A stretch of 64,000 bases of DNA from Flavobacteriales bacterium UBA7878 (GCA_002501205.1 DLRW01000087.1:1-64000); one strand, 5' to 3'. Numbered from the stretch's first letter, positions 50,402-59,800 are shown. The notes: a model not told the origin generated them from the letters alone. Numbers and translations: made by a program.

Positions 50402-51490
50402 TTCGCGAATCACCTGCTGTTCCTTTTCCCAGCTATGTTTTTTAGCTGCATCGGCCAAAGCCTCTTTAAAATGAGCCTTGCCTAAGGCCTGAATTTCTCT
50501 GATCTTCTCCTGTAATGCTTTTGGCTCCACATCCGAGCATAAGCCTATACCCTCGCCTTCCACCAAGTTTTGCACTTCCACCACTTTACTGGCTAAAATC
50601 GGAATACCACATTTGATATAGTCGAAAACCTTATTGGGCAAGCTAAAGCGGTAATTGATATTGCTATCCTTATCCAGTGAAAGCCCTAAATCGGCCACCA
50701 CCGTATAACGAAGCATATCTACATAAGGCATGGGGTCCATAAAATGTACACGCCCTTTTAAATCCGCTTTTTGAGCGCGTTCTTTTAAAAAAGGTAGCAC
50801 ATCTCCCTTTCCAATAATCATTAAATAGATATTGGAATCCAAGCCTACCAAAGCTTCCAAGACCTCCTCCATTCCGCGATCTACATTAATACCCGCTCCT
50901 TGATTCACCATTAAAAAGGCATTTTCGGGCAGCCCTAATTCAAGGCGACTTTTCCAATTTTCAGGAAGGAGACTATTGCCCACATTTCGCAATACTCGCG
51001 GACGAATACCGTAATCCTTTTCGTAAAGATCAGCAATGCTATTATTTACTGTAAGAACCCACTTTAATTTGGGAAATATGCGCTTTTCCAAGCCTTGCCA
51101 AACGGCTTTCACCAAAGGTCGCCCTTGAATTTCGGGTACCCCACAGAAATACTCATGGCTGTCATAAATCAGAGGCTTGCGCCGAAGACGCGCTACTAGA
51201 TAATTCGGCCATAAAGTATCAAGGTCATTAGCCCAGTATAAATCATAAGGCTTACGGAAGAGTAAATAGAAGAAAAGCCAAATGTTCAATTGGGCATAAA
51301 AGAGAAAACCCTTGTGAAACCACAACTTAAAGCGGTGGTATTCATACTTAGGATCAAAGTCTTGACTAGCAGGTAATTTACGCCCCACAAAGTTCACCTG
51401 AAAACCTTCGTCTAGTAAAACGCTAATACTGCGCTGTACTCTTTGATCAGTTACCAGGTCATTGCTCACTGTAATGACCACACTTTTCAC
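50357..51490 (-). CDS. Group 1 (GT-B) glycosyltransferase
   Basis: This 377-residue GT-B type enzyme has an N-terminal acceptor domain (VVITVSNDLVTDQRVQRSI, then WANDLDTLWPNYLVA and YDSHEYFCGVPE near residue 107) and a C-terminal donor domain (VNQGAGINVDRGMEEVLEAL near residue 205, RYTVVADLGLSLDKD and LPNKVFDYIKCGIPILAS near residue 300). The E-x7-E region of group 1 transferases is replaced by F-D-Y-I-K-C-G. It faces the GT2 gene and overlaps it by 45 bases at the 3' ends. Product unknown, probably a surface glycan. Confidence 0.87.
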   Translation of the reverse strand: MKSVVITVSNDLVTDQRVQRSISVLLDEGFQVNFVGRKLPASQDFDPKYEYHRFKLWFHKGFLFYAQLNIWLFFYLLFRKPYDLYWANDLDTLWPNYLVARLRRKPLIYDSHEYFCGVPEIQGRPLVKAVWQGLEKRIFPKLKWVLTVNNSIADLYEKDYGIRPRVLRNVGNSLLPENWKSRLELGLPENAFLMVNQGAGINVDRGMEEVLEALVGLDSNIYLMIIGKGDVLPFLKERAQKADLKGRVHFMDPMPYVDMLRYTVVADLGLSLDKDSNINYRFSLPNKVFDYIKCGIPILASKVVEVQNLVEGEGIGLCSDVEPKALQEKIREIQALGKAHFKEALADAAKKHSWEKEQQVIRELLVEIGLNQSVQAE

Positions 51491-51519
51491 TCCGCAATAT
51501 TAGAAATATAAAATGGCTT

Positions 51520-51527
51520 TACTTTTG
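51520..51527 (+). promoter_or_regulatory. -7 element of queA
   Basis: TACTTTTG matches TANNTTTG, 13 bases before the GTG start of queA; no -33 match at the usual distance. Confidence 0.45.
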
Positions 51528-51540
51528 CCGAAAATCAGTT

Positions 51541-52746
51541 GTGGAGCATCGTCAAATCGACATCGAAACCTATAATTATCCCCTGCCCGAAGATCGTATT
51601 GCCGAATATCCTTTGGCTCGTGGTGAGTCTAAGTTGTTGATTTTTAAAGATCAGGAAATAAGGGAGAGTCAATACAAGTGCATAGATCAGTATTTACCTG
51701 AAAATGCCTGGATGGTTTTTAATGAAACCCGGGTGGTACAAGCACGATTGTTATTCCCTAAGAATGAGCAAAGTATCATCGAGATTTTTTGCCTCGAACC
51801 ATTAGAGCATAAAAGCATTGAACAGGCTATGCAAGCTAAAGACAGCATCCGCTATAGCTGTTTGGTAGGTGGCGCGCGTAAATGGAAGAACCACGATTTA
51901 GAAATAGACCTGGGCTCCTTAAAACTCAAGGCTCTTAAAATGGGACGCGAGGATGCCCAATTCGATATTGAACTTAGCTGGGATCAAGATTTGAGCTTTA
52001 GTGAGGTATTGGAACTCGCGGGTAAAACGCCTCTCCCGCCTTATATCAAACGCAAGGCCGAAGCTCAAGATAAGGTGACCTATCAAACCACCTATGCCCG
52101 CAGATCAGGCTCCGTAGCCGCTCCTACCGCTGGATTGCATTTTAATGAAGCTATATTCCAGAAACTGCAAGACAAAGGCATTGAACTTAATTACCTCACT
52201 CTGCATGTGGGTGCCGGAACCTTTAAGCCGGTAAGCACTTCGGTAGCAGAACATGAAATGCATGCGGAGGAATCCTTCCTGGATCGAAGTTTTATTCAAA
52301 AATTAAAAGGAGCTATTGCCGCAGGAAAAGCCATTATTCCGGTAGGAACTACTTCCCTGCGTGCCTTGGAAAGCTTGTATTGGCTGGGCTGTCTGCATTA
52401 TCATCATCAATTAAAGGATGGGGAATTAATCGTTCCTCAGTGGTTGGGATTCGAAAACCCGGAATGGGCATTAGAACCCCTGCAAGCTCTGGAAAGCTTG
52501 GAAACCCTATTAGATGAAAGAAATACCGATTGGCTTCCATTCAAAACCCAAATCATTATTGCCCCTGGCTATCAGCATCGTTTAATTACGGCCTTGGTGA
52601 CCAATTTCCATCAGCCTAAAAGCACTCTCATGCTCTTGGTTTCTTCACTTATTGGCGAGCATTGGCAAGAAGTTTATCAATATGCATTGGATCATGAATT
52701 CCGTTTCTTGAGTTATGGCGACGGTTGCTTACTTTATCGCTCATGA
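51541..52746 (+). CDS. queA: tRNA epoxyqueuosine precursor enzyme QueA (SAM:tRNA ribosyltransferase-isomerase)
   Basis: This 401-residue cytosolic enzyme transfers and isomerises the ribosyl part of SAM to 7-aminomethyl-7-deazaguanine in tRNA, giving epoxyqueuosine. Motifs are YNYPLPEDRIAEYPLARG near the start, FNETRVVQARL near residue 60, GKTPLPPYIKR near residue 161, SVAAPTAGLHF near residue 191, TLHVGAGTFKPV and VTNFHQPKSTLMLLVSSLIG near residue 360. Starts at GTG. Its TGA overlaps the ATG of the following secreted-protein gene. Confidence 0.95.
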   Translation: MEHRQIDIETYNYPLPEDRIAEYPLARGESKLLIFKDQEIRESQYKCIDQYLPENAWMVFNETRVVQARLLFPKNEQSIIEIFCLEPLEHKSIEQAMQAKDSIRYSCLVGGARKWKNHDLEIDLGSLKLKALKMGREDAQFDIELSWDQDLSFSEVLELAGKTPLPPYIKRKAEAQDKVTYQTTYARRSGSVAAPTAGLHFNEAIFQKLQDKGIELNYLTLHVGAGTFKPVSTSVAEHEMHAEESFLDRSFIQKLKGAIAAGKAIIPVGTTSLRALESLYWLGCLHYHHQLKDGELIVPQWLGFENPEWALEPLQALESLETLLDERNTDWLPFKTQIIIAPGYQHRLITALVTNFHQPKSTLMLLVSSLIGEHWQEVYQYALDHEFRFLSYGDGCLLYRS

Positions 52747-53891
52747 ATATGCTCCGCAATATCATCATACAGCTTTATCTCTTTTTACAACCGGGTTTAG
52801 GGATGAGTCAAAGTCTTTCGGCCGATAGTGTAGCCACTCTGCACCCTGACCTAAAAGAATGCAGTGGCATGGCCTTTATTGCGCCTAATGCCATTGCGAT
52901 GATAAACGACAGCGGCAATGAAGCAGAGCTCTTTATTTGCGATACCCTTGGGAATTTATTGATGCGACCGACTTTGGAATCGCTGCACAACCACGATTGG
53001 GAATCACTGGCTTATGCCGATGGTAAGCTGTATATCGGCGATTTCGGGAATAATGATAATAAGCGAAAGGATTTGGAGATTCTGGTTCTGGATATTTCCA
53101 AGCTCCTAAGCGATGGTGAGTGGACTTTACTAGGGAAAATTCCTTTCAGCTATCCAGAGCAAACAGCTTTTCCACCAGAGGAAAAGGAACGCTACTACGA
53201 TTTGGAGGCCATGGTGGTTTATATGGATTCGCTATTTCTCTTCACGAAGAATCGCACTATGCCTTTCGATGGAAAAGTGAAAGTATATGGCTTGAGTTGC
53301 CACCCCAGTCCCCAAAATGCCAAGTTGATTAAGGAGTTTAAAACAGCCAGTGGCATCCAGCATTTCAATTGGGTTAGCGGAGCTTGTTTGAGTCCCAATG
53401 GTGAGGATCTCTTTTTATTGGGTTACAGTATAATCTGGTATCTAGAAGCCTGGCGAAAAACTGAGCGAATTAAGGCCTATCCTTACAGTTTGGGGAATTT
53501 CTCTCAAAAGGAAGCCTTTGCCCTTCAGGCTAATAGCCTGTATTTTGCGGAAGAAGAATTGGCCAATCGGAAGCCCTATTTGTACAAGGTTTCAATACCT
53601 GTCTTTAACAGAGAGGGTAAAATTGAGGGCGATTCCATTATTCAAATTCAAGAGAGCTACAAATGGGGACAAGACAGTTTGGAATTGCAATTTCCCGATC
53701 CTCAATACTATATAGGCGTAGAATACGGACTGTACGATCAAAGCGGTGCTTTAAGAGTATCTGGCCATTTTAAGGCCGAGGAATTAAGACAAGGTACCGT
53801 GAAAATTCCGCTGGAAGGATTAAATCCAGGCAGTTATATTTTCAGCATACAAGGGGAAATTAAAAAGGCTTTTCGCTTCGAACTGAAATAG
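52743..53891 (+). CDS. Secreted beta-propeller-like protein with type IX sorting domain
   Basis: The 382 residues start at ATG 52743, which overlaps the queA stop; an upstream in-frame TTG would lie inside queA. A signal peptide (IIIQLYLFLQPGLGMSQ) is followed by repeated beta sheets (LKECSGMAFIAPNAIAMIND, ESLAYADGKLYIGDFGNN, LEAMVVYMDSLFLFTKN) that suggest a propeller of the SdiA-regulated or phytase-like kind. The last 75 residues (YGLYDQSGALRVSGHF, LEGLNPGSYIFSIQG) form a type A sorting domain for the type IX secretion system. Function unknown. Its 3' end overlaps the convergent PAP2 gene by 32 bases. Confidence 0.8.
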   Translation: MNMLRNIIIQLYLFLQPGLGMSQSLSADSVATLHPDLKECSGMAFIAPNAIAMINDSGNEAELFICDTLGNLLMRPTLESLHNHDWESLAYADGKLYIGDFGNNDNKRKDLEILVLDISKLLSDGEWTLLGKIPFSYPEQTAFPPEEKERYYDLEAMVVYMDSLFLFTKNRTMPFDGKVKVYGLSCHPSPQNAKLIKEFKTASGIQHFNWVSGACLSPNGEDLFLLGYSIIWYLEAWRKTERIKAYPYSLGNFSQKEAFALQANSLYFAEEELANRKPYLYKVSIPVFNREGKIEGDSIIQIQESYKWGQDSLELQFPDPQYYIGVEYGLYDQSGALRVSGHFKAEELRQGTVKIPLEGLNPGSYIFSIQGEIKKAFRFELK

Positions 53892-54687
53892 GATCGAGCT
53901 GCCACTTTAACGAAATAGCGCTATAGCTTCCAAAGAGAATACTGGGTTTTAAACTGAGCTTTGAGCTGCGTTCTCTTTGCCATTTCCCGATTTTTCTTCC
54001 GATGAAAGTCCCTATTAAAGCCCCTACCACCACATCCGATGGCCAATGCCTTTGGGCATAAACCCGCTGCCAGGCCGTTAAACCAGCGAGCGAATACAAA
54101 GGAATAGCCAGGTATAAGGGATCCTGATAAAAGGCCGAAATTGAAGAGGCCAGTGCAAAAGCGGTGGCACTGTGACCAGAAGGAAAAGAAAGATGATTCT
54201 GTGCTAAGGAGGGGCCATGGAAAACATAAGGATCATTAATCCACTGCTCTTCGGGGCGTTCGCGATGAAAAGTGATTTTCAAAGCTATGGCAACCAGACC
54301 GGCGCTCAACATACTTTGCAGGGCTACAGAACTCACATCCTGAATTTCCCGATTATTAAAAGCCCAGCCTCCAAGGTAGCCCAGAGCGCTAATACTCCCC
54401 ATCACCATGGGATCGCCAAAAGGCTCCATAAAAGGGCTTAGAACATCAGCGGTTTCGGGATCTGACCATTGCAAAGCATTTTGAATAGGTTCATCGGCCA
54501 ATATAACCGCTCCAATGGCTATCCCTCCTGCTGCCCAGTACCAGGCATCCGCGGATGTATACGAATCGGATTGCCCCCATTGCTTGGCATTTTCCCAACC
54601 ATCCTGCACTATCGAAAATTGCGCATGTAGGGTAACAATCGGGCTGAACACCAGTAAAATAAACACTTTTAAAACGTTTCCTTTCAA
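53860..54687 (-). CDS. PAP2-family phosphatase (membrane-associated)
   Basis: This 275-residue protein has a signal-like N-terminal helix (VFILLVFSPIVTLHAQ) and about five further hydrophobic segments. The acid phosphatase motifs are complete: K-x6-RP in KITFHRERP, PSGH in LSFPSGHSATAFA, and the R-x5-H-x3-D motif in QRVYAQRHWPSDV with Gln in place of the usual first Ser. It should dephosphorylate a lipid phosphate such as undecaprenyl pyrophosphate or a phosphatidyl phosphate at the periplasmic face. It is divergent from the CheR-like gene and converges with the sorting-domain gene. Confidence 0.88.
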   Translation of the reverse strand: MKGNVLKVFILLVFSPIVTLHAQFSIVQDGWENAKQWGQSDSYTSADAWYWAAGGIAIGAVILADEPIQNALQWSDPETADVLSPFMEPFGDPMVMGSISALGYLGGWAFNNREIQDVSSVALQSMLSAGLVAIALKITFHRERPEEQWINDPYVFHGPSLAQNHLSFPSGHSATAFALASSISAFYQDPLYLAIPLYSLAGLTAWQRVYAQRHWPSDVVVGALIGTFIGRKIGKWQRERSSKLSLKPSILFGSYSAISLKWQLDPISVRSEKPF

Positions 54688-54720
54688 AATAGGCTAGGGA
54701 ATGATTTACCTTCGCAAGGT

Positions 54721-55569
54721 ATGCAGCAGAACCTAATATCACAGGTTGAAATCCCGGAAAAGAGTTATCGAGATTTCCTCGAATTTGTAGAAGACCGCTA
54801 TGGTCTTAAATTAGAGTGGTATAATAAATCCTCGGTTATGCGTCGCTTGCTTAAGGTTATGAACCAAATGCGGGTGAATGATTTGTATACATTGAAGCTA
54901 CTCATCAGCGAAAGCTCCCACTTTCAAAAATTTTTAGATCGCTTTACTGTTCAGGTTACTGAGCTTTTTCGGGAACCTAAAACCTGGCTGGAGATGCGCA
55001 AAAGTGTATTACCGGTTCTTAAACAGAGAGATACGATTTCTATCCTTTTAGTAGGCAGCAGTACTGGCGAAGAGCTCAGCAGTTTAGCCATTATTCTGGA
55101 TGAAATGGAGCTCATGGATAAATGCCAAATCCTGGCCACCGATTTATCTGCAGCAGCCCTGGAAAAGGCGCATCGACCATCCATCTCCAAAGCTCGCTTG
55201 CACGAAGCGGATATGAATTATCGCAAAGCAGGAGGATTAGCCTTATTAGAAGACTATTATCAAACCACCTCTTCCCTTTGCCACTTTCACGAACACCTGT
55301 TTCGAAAGGTGAAATTTGAACAATTTGATATTTCTTCCGGAGAATTAAATCAGAAGTTCGATCTGATTTTATGTCGCAACTTGCTGATTTACTTCCAAAC
55401 TGAATTCCAGGAGCACCCCCTCTCCCAATTGGTACATCATTTAAAGCCCGGTGGATTTTTATCGCTAGGCGAACAAGAAACCATGGCCTTTTACCCCAAT
55501 CATGAGAATCTGCAAATCGTTTCCTCATCGCAAAAAATCTATCGCCAAAACTTTGTAGAGCAGGTTTAA
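54721..55569 (+). CDS. CheR-type SAM-dependent methyltransferase
   Basis: This 282-residue protein has the two CheR domains: an N-terminal helical part (YRDFLEFVEDRYGLKL, then SVMRRLLKVMNQM) and the SAM-binding part with VTELFREPKTW, GSSTGEELSSLA, ILATDLSAAALEKA, FDLILCRNLLIYF and LVHHLKPGGFLSLGEQE. CheR methylates glutamates of chemoreceptors, but no other chemotaxis gene is near. In Bacteroidota such proteins also serve in stress-signalling phosphorelays, often together with CheB-like domains and PAS kinases. A variant -7 element TACCTTCG lies at 54707-54714. Confidence 0.88.
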   Translation: MQQNLISQVEIPEKSYRDFLEFVEDRYGLKLEWYNKSSVMRRLLKVMNQMRVNDLYTLKLLISESSHFQKFLDRFTVQVTELFREPKTWLEMRKSVLPVLKQRDTISILLVGSSTGEELSSLAIILDEMELMDKCQILATDLSAAALEKAHRPSISKARLHEADMNYRKAGGLALLEDYYQTTSSLCHFHEHLFRKVKFEQFDISSGELNQKFDLILCRNLLIYFQTEFQEHPLSQLVHHLKPGGFLSLGEQETMAFYPNHENLQIVSSSQKIYRQNFVEQV

Positions 55570-55601
55570 GCCTGATACTCAGCCTTGGTCTCGCTTTTAG
55601 C

Positions 55602-56540
55602 TTGACGGGGCAGCGCTTTGTTTTTTACAATGTAGAGAACCTCTTTTATCCCGAATGGGATAGTATTAATCCAGATCGAGAATTTACTCCTGAGGGAGCA
55701 AGGGAATGGACCTATCCTAAATACTATGTTCGAGTACAGCGATTATCCAAGGTGATTCTCAGTCTTAGCGACAGTAATTTTCAGGCTCCCGCTATAATAG
55801 GACTAGCCGAAATAGAAGAAGCGCAAGTTTTAGAAGATTTGATTCATCGTACGGCATTGGTGAAAATCCCCTATCAATACGTCCATTATGAATCTCCGGA
55901 CCGCCGCGGTATTGATGTAGCTTTAATCTACCGAAAGGATATTTTTCGACTTATCGAGTCCAAAACACTTTGCTTCCAGTGGCCTAATCATCCAGAATAC
56001 CGCAGCCGAGACATGTTATATGCTCAATTCGAAGATGGCCTGCATAGAAACTGGCATTTTGTGTTTTGCCATTGGCCCAGCCGCTATGGCGGTCAACAAA
56101 GCTCAGAACCTAAAAGATTGGCGGCAGCAAATATTCTTTCAAAATTTCTGGATAGTCTGGATCTCGAGACTGGAGAGCTCTTAATTATCATGGGGGATTT
56201 TAATGATGAGGCACATAATCGAAGCCTGCAATACCTAAGCAGTGATAGCGCGACAGTCCCCATGCTTAATTTAATGGAAGGCCGAGAAGCTGGTGAAGGC
56301 AGTCATCGGTATAAAGGAGAATGGGCCTATTTGGATCAAATCCTAATTCGACCAGAAATGCAAAAATGGACAATACGCTGCGAGGCGTTTAGGGCTCCAT
56401 TTTTATTGGAGGAGGAAACTAAACTTCCAGGTAAAAAACCTCGAAGAGCTTTTAAAGGTCCATTTTTCGGATCAGGATACAGTGATCATCTTCCGGTTTA
56501 TATTGATCTCATTATCAAGACCCAACCTTTTTCCAATTAG
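55602..56540 (+). CDS. Endonuclease/exonuclease/phosphatase (EEP) fold protein
   Basis: This metal-dependent phosphodiesterase-fold protein opens with the EEP strand RFVFYNVENLF and has GLAEIEE (catalytic Glu), RRGIDVALIYR, IIMGDFNDEAHN (D-x-N) and the closing GYSDHLPVYID (catalytic His), about 312 residues from TTG 55602. The true start is uncertain: the same frame upstream reads AGLSLILSLGLAFSLTG, a good signal peptide, but without ATG, GTG or TTG before it, so initiation at CTG 55572 or ATC 55527 inside the CheR gene is possible. Substrate unknown; the surface location of related Bacteroidota proteins supports the leader. Confidence 0.85.
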   Translation: MTGQRFVFYNVENLFYPEWDSINPDREFTPEGAREWTYPKYYVRVQRLSKVILSLSDSNFQAPAIIGLAEIEEAQVLEDLIHRTALVKIPYQYVHYESPDRRGIDVALIYRKDIFRLIESKTLCFQWPNHPEYRSRDMLYAQFEDGLHRNWHFVFCHWPSRYGGQQSSEPKRLAAANILSKFLDSLDLETGELLIIMGDFNDEAHNRSLQYLSSDSATVPMLNLMEGREAGEGSHRYKGEWAYLDQILIRPEMQKWTIRCEAFRAPFLLEEETKLPGKKPRRAFKGPFFGSGYSDHLPVYIDLIIKTQPFSN

Positions 56541-56589
56541 AATCGACTTAGTAGTAGAGGGCATATTTATAAGCTGAGAATGAATACTC

Positions 56590-56621
56590 TTGCAAATTGC
56601 TCGTTATAAAAATTAAATTTG
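56590..56621 (+). promoter_or_regulatory. Promoter of the lipoprotein gene at 56639
   Basis: TTG at 56590-56592, a 21-base spacer and TAAATTTG at 56614-56621, 17 bases before the ATG. Confidence 0.55.
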
Positions 56622-56638
56622 TCCTGAAATTGTAGATT

Positions 56639-57577
56639 ATGAAACGAATTGCGCTCCTTGGACTTGCTCTGTTAACGCTGGCGTCTTGTGAGGATGATCC
56701 GGTGGTAAACACCAGCACTTACCCCACAGACAATCTGGCCTTACCTCAAGTCCGTAGCTCCCTGATCTTATCATCGTATAATCCCAGCTTTGGATATATA
56801 GCCGAAATTCCTCGTTTACTCTTAAGTGATCAATACGGTAGCGAATTGACCTTTATGAATGTAGTAACCGATGCGAATAATGAATTTTATTCTGCCATTG
56901 CCGATAGCATCACCTTCAATCAGCCATTAGAAGCGGCTCCTTCTTTCTACTTGAATGATGAGACAGTAGATATGGCCAGCTTGTTAACCGATATCGAACC
57001 TGCTTTAGCGAAAAAGCCTATTGCTACCGTAAACCATAAGGTTACAGTAACTGACACTGCGTGGGTGGTAGACTCTAAAGTTCGTTTTTGGGTAGACACC
57101 ATGAATCGTGGTTTCCGTATCGCAACCTATATGACCGTTAGTGCTAAGGCTGCGAATTACCCCACTGCAGGTTTGGATTTAAGAGTAAATGCCGCTCCCG
57201 GAACCGTAATTAACAATGGCGACCTTTCCGTTTGGGACCAAGAATTAAAGAGCTTAGACTCTACCGGAACTGTAACAACTAAGGGAGCTCCTTTCTATCA
57301 CAGCAATGTTTTAGTGCGCAACTTTAATCCAGAATCTGCCTGGGGCTTTAGCTTCGAAGAATACTCTCCTTTTGGACAAAGCTTTAGCAAGGGCGATATT
57401 ATCGGTACTAAAACCACGCCTATTCGTCACTACTTCCCCACTCCAAACTCCGGATTGGATGGAGCGATTGATGTTGATTTCGAATTTACCCCCGGTTTCT
57501 TAACCGTAATTTGGTGCGAGAATTCCGAAACAGCTAAGTACGAATATGTGAATAGCGTATTTACAGCCTTGAAATAA
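56639..57577 (+). CDS. Lipoprotein of unknown function
   Basis: This 312-residue protein has a leader ending in lipobox TLASC (Cys17) with acidic residues EDD directly behind it; such acidic patches after the cysteine are typical for Bacteroidota lipoproteins exported to the cell surface (known for the phylum). The rest is beta-rich (TYPTDNLALPQVRSSLILSS, FRIATYMTVSAKAANYP, VDFEFTPGFLTVIW), similar in style to Omp28-like or DUF-type surface proteins, but no family is recognised. Promoter and bidirectional terminator show that it is transcribed alone. Confidence 0.7.
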   Translation: MKRIALLGLALLTLASCEDDPVVNTSTYPTDNLALPQVRSSLILSSYNPSFGYIAEIPRLLLSDQYGSELTFMNVVTDANNEFYSAIADSITFNQPLEAAPSFYLNDETVDMASLLTDIEPALAKKPIATVNHKVTVTDTAWVVDSKVRFWVDTMNRGFRIATYMTVSAKAANYPTAGLDLRVNAAPGTVINNGDLSVWDQELKSLDSTGTVTTKGAPFYHSNVLVRNFNPESAWGFSFEEYSPFGQSFSKGDIIGTKTTPIRHYFPTPNSGLDGAIDVDFEFTPGFLTVIWCENSETAKYEYVNSVFTALK

Positions 57578-57596
57578 TTTCAAGCTCTCAAATAGT

Positions 57597-57632
57597 AAAA
57601 ACCGTCTTGTTTATCCGAGACGGTTTTTTTTT
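57597..57632. terminator. Bidirectional terminator
   Basis: Stem AAAACCGTCT / AGACGGTTTT with a 10-base loop and a nine-T run; it lies between the convergent lipoprotein and thioesterase genes. Confidence 0.92.
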
Positions 57633-57650
57633 ATGCTTTAGAAATAGAAA

Positions 57651-58058
57651 TTAATCGAGTTGAGGCTTGATAAGGTCCAGGAAATAATCCGGAGCCATAA
57701 CCGGTTTTCGAGTTTTGATATCCACAAAAACCAATTGTACAAATCCGATGGTTAACAATTTTCCCTCTTCATTGCGTATTTCATGATGAAAGGTGATCCG
57801 AGTATTGGGCATTTCTCGGATTTCAGTGCGAATTTCGATCAAATCATCATAAGTCGCAGGGGCTAAATACTTTACCTCTAATTTCAAAACCGGGAGCATA
57901 ATTCCTCTTTTTTCCATCTCTTTATAGGTAAGTCCCAGTGAACGTAGGGCCTCCACCCGACCGATCTCAAAATATTGTGGATAATTGCCATAATAAACAA
58001 CCCCCATCTGATCGGTCTCAGCATATCGGACTCGAGTTGACATTAAGTTAACAAACAT
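57651..58058 (-). CDS. YbgC-like acyl-CoA thioesterase
   Basis: This is a 135-residue hot-dog fold enzyme. The active-site opening RVRYAETDQMGVVYYGNYPQYF (Asp in ETDQMG, then Y-G-N-Y) and the helix GRVEALRSLG, followed by FHHEIRNEEGKLLTIGF, place it in the YbgC/4-hydroxybenzoyl-CoA group. It probably hydrolyses short acyl-CoA esters in the cytosol. It stands alone, divergent from dnaA with 233 bases between; that gap is AT-rich and shows no gene. Confidence 0.9.
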   Translation of the reverse strand: MFVNLMSTRVRYAETDQMGVVYYGNYPQYFEIGRVEALRSLGLTYKEMEKRGIMLPVLKLEVKYLAPATYDDLIEIRTEIREMPNTRITFHHEIRNEEGKLLTIGFVQLVFVDIKTRKPVMAPDYFLDLIKPQLD

Positions 58059-58291
58059 AATTTCTTAAGTGCTGAAAATTAAGTGTATTGTACGGTAGAA
58101 TGCGGGATACAGCGCGATTAACGCTCTGATAATCTCGGACAAAAAAAGCTATATATCAAGACCGATTTGATTTTTTTTATCACTTTTTTCTACACACTTT
58201 TGTCCCTGTCAAGGGGAGGGATGATCTCGGCAGCCTGTCATACATTTTACCCTGAGAAGAAACTAAACGCAAAGCAATTTAACTACAACGC

Positions 58292-59722
58292 ATGGAGCTG
58301 ACTGCAAAGACAGTTTGGGATAATTGTTTGTCTTATATCAAAGACAATATTTCCCCACAGAGTTACAAAACCTGGTTTTTGCCGATCAAGCCCTTAAAGC
58401 TCAAAGATAATGTCTTGAGTATTCAGGTGCCTAGTAAGTTTTTCTATGAGTGGCTCGAGGAAAACTATATTAAACTCCTGAAAAGCGCGATCACGCGGGA
58501 GCTTGGCGATGATGCCAAACTGGTTTACAGCATTGTGATGGAAAACACCTATGGTAATAGCAAGCCTTATACCGTTAAGATTCCATCCAGTAACCGTGGT
58601 TCTTTAAAAAATCCAAAGGTGAATATGCCCATGGAGCTCGGTGAAAACGGAGTAAAGAACCCCTTCATCATTCCTGGCCTGCGCAAGGTTCACGTAGAAT
58701 CGCAGCTTAATCCAAACTATACTTTCGACAATTTTGTTGAGGGAGATTGTAATCGCTTAGCCCGCTCTGCCGGTTATGCCGTGGCTAAGAAACCAGGTGG
58801 CACCTCCTTTAACCCTCTTTTGCTTTATGGCGGCAATGGATTGGGAAAAACCCATTTGGCACATGCCATTGGTATTGAAATCAAAGATCGTTATCCGGAA
58901 AAAACCGTGCTTTACGTAAGTGCTGAGAAGTTTCAGCAACAATTCGTAGAAGCCATTCGAACCAACAACAAAAACGATTTTTTGCACTTCTATCAGATGA
59001 TCGATATTCTGATTGTTGATGATGTGCATTCTTTTGCCGGAAAAGAGAAGACTCAAGACGCCTTCTTTGAAATTTTCAACCATCTGCACCAGAACAGCAA
59101 ACAGGTTATCCTGACCTCAGATCGCGCACCTGTTGATCTGCAAGGAATGGAGCAACGCTTATTATCTCGTTTCAAATGGGGTTTAAGCGCCGATCTTCAA
59201 GTACCCGATTTGGAAACGCGCATCGCCATTCTAAATCAAAAGCTGTACAATGATGGCGTAGAAATGCCTGCGGATGTTATCGAATACCTCGCCTATTCTA
59301 TCAATTCGAATGTGCGTGAGTTAGAAGGAGCTTTAATCTCCCTCCTGGCCCAATCTTCTTTAAACAAGAAGCGCATTACCGTAGAATTAGCAAAACAGAT
59401 GATCGATAAATTCGTGAAGAACACCACTCGCGAAATCAGCATCGACTACATCCAAAAGGTAGTTTGCGATTACTTCGATATGCCTATCGAGCTCTTAAAA
59501 TCCAAGACTCGTAAAAGAGAAATTGTACAGGCTCGTCAATTGGCCATGTACTTTTCTAAACAACTAACCAAAAACTCACTGGCCAGTATTGGTGCCCAAT
59601 GTGGAAACAAGGACCACGCTACGGTGCTTCACGCTTGCCGAACAGTAAATAATCTTACCGAAACGGATAAACGCTTCCGCACATATGTGGAAGACCTTCG
59701 GAAAAAATTGACCTTGAAATAA
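58292..59722 (+). CDS. dnaA: Chromosomal replication initiator DnaA
   Basis: This 476-residue AAA+ initiator protein has domain I with VWDNCLSYIKDNISPQSYKTW, a short linker, an AAA+ module with Walker A GGNGLGKTHLAHAIG (near residue 180), Walker B ILIVDDVHSFAGKEKTQDAFF, the arginine-finger region RLLSRFKWGL, and C-terminal domain IV with the DNA-binding signature NKDHATVLHACRTV near residue 448. It binds DnaA boxes at the origin and loads the helicase. No cluster of perfect TTATCCACA boxes is seen around it, so the origin is probably elsewhere. A terminator follows directly. Confidence 0.97.
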   Translation: MELTAKTVWDNCLSYIKDNISPQSYKTWFLPIKPLKLKDNVLSIQVPSKFFYEWLEENYIKLLKSAITRELGDDAKLVYSIVMENTYGNSKPYTVKIPSSNRGSLKNPKVNMPMELGENGVKNPFIIPGLRKVHVESQLNPNYTFDNFVEGDCNRLARSAGYAVAKKPGGTSFNPLLLYGGNGLGKTHLAHAIGIEIKDRYPEKTVLYVSAEKFQQQFVEAIRTNNKNDFLHFYQMIDILIVDDVHSFAGKEKTQDAFFEIFNHLHQNSKQVILTSDRAPVDLQGMEQRLLSRFKWGLSADLQVPDLETRIAILNQKLYNDGVEMPADVIEYLAYSINSNVRELEGALISLLAQSSLNKKRITVELAKQMIDKFVKNTTREISIDYIQKVVCDYFDMPIELLKSKTRKREIVQARQLAMYFSKQLTKNSLASIGAQCGNKDHATVLHACRTVNNLTETDKRFRTYVEDLRKKLTLK

Positions 59723-59723
59723 T

Positions 59724-59747
59724 AAAAGCCCCATACTGGGGCTTTTT
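59724..59747 (+). terminator. Rho-independent terminator of dnaA
   Basis: Stem AAAAGCCCC / GGGGCTTTT with a 5-base loop and a T run, directly behind the dnaA stop. Confidence 0.92.
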
Positions 59748-59800
59748 ATTTTGGTACTACATTCACTTTTTGACTAATTTAGAAGTGAATTTTTAAAAGC

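Noticed and set aside
58059..58291. Possible replication origin upstream of dnaA
   Set aside because: The gap is AT-rich, but the best DnaA-box-like word (near 58189, TTCTACACA) has two mismatches and there is no cluster, so an origin call is not supported.
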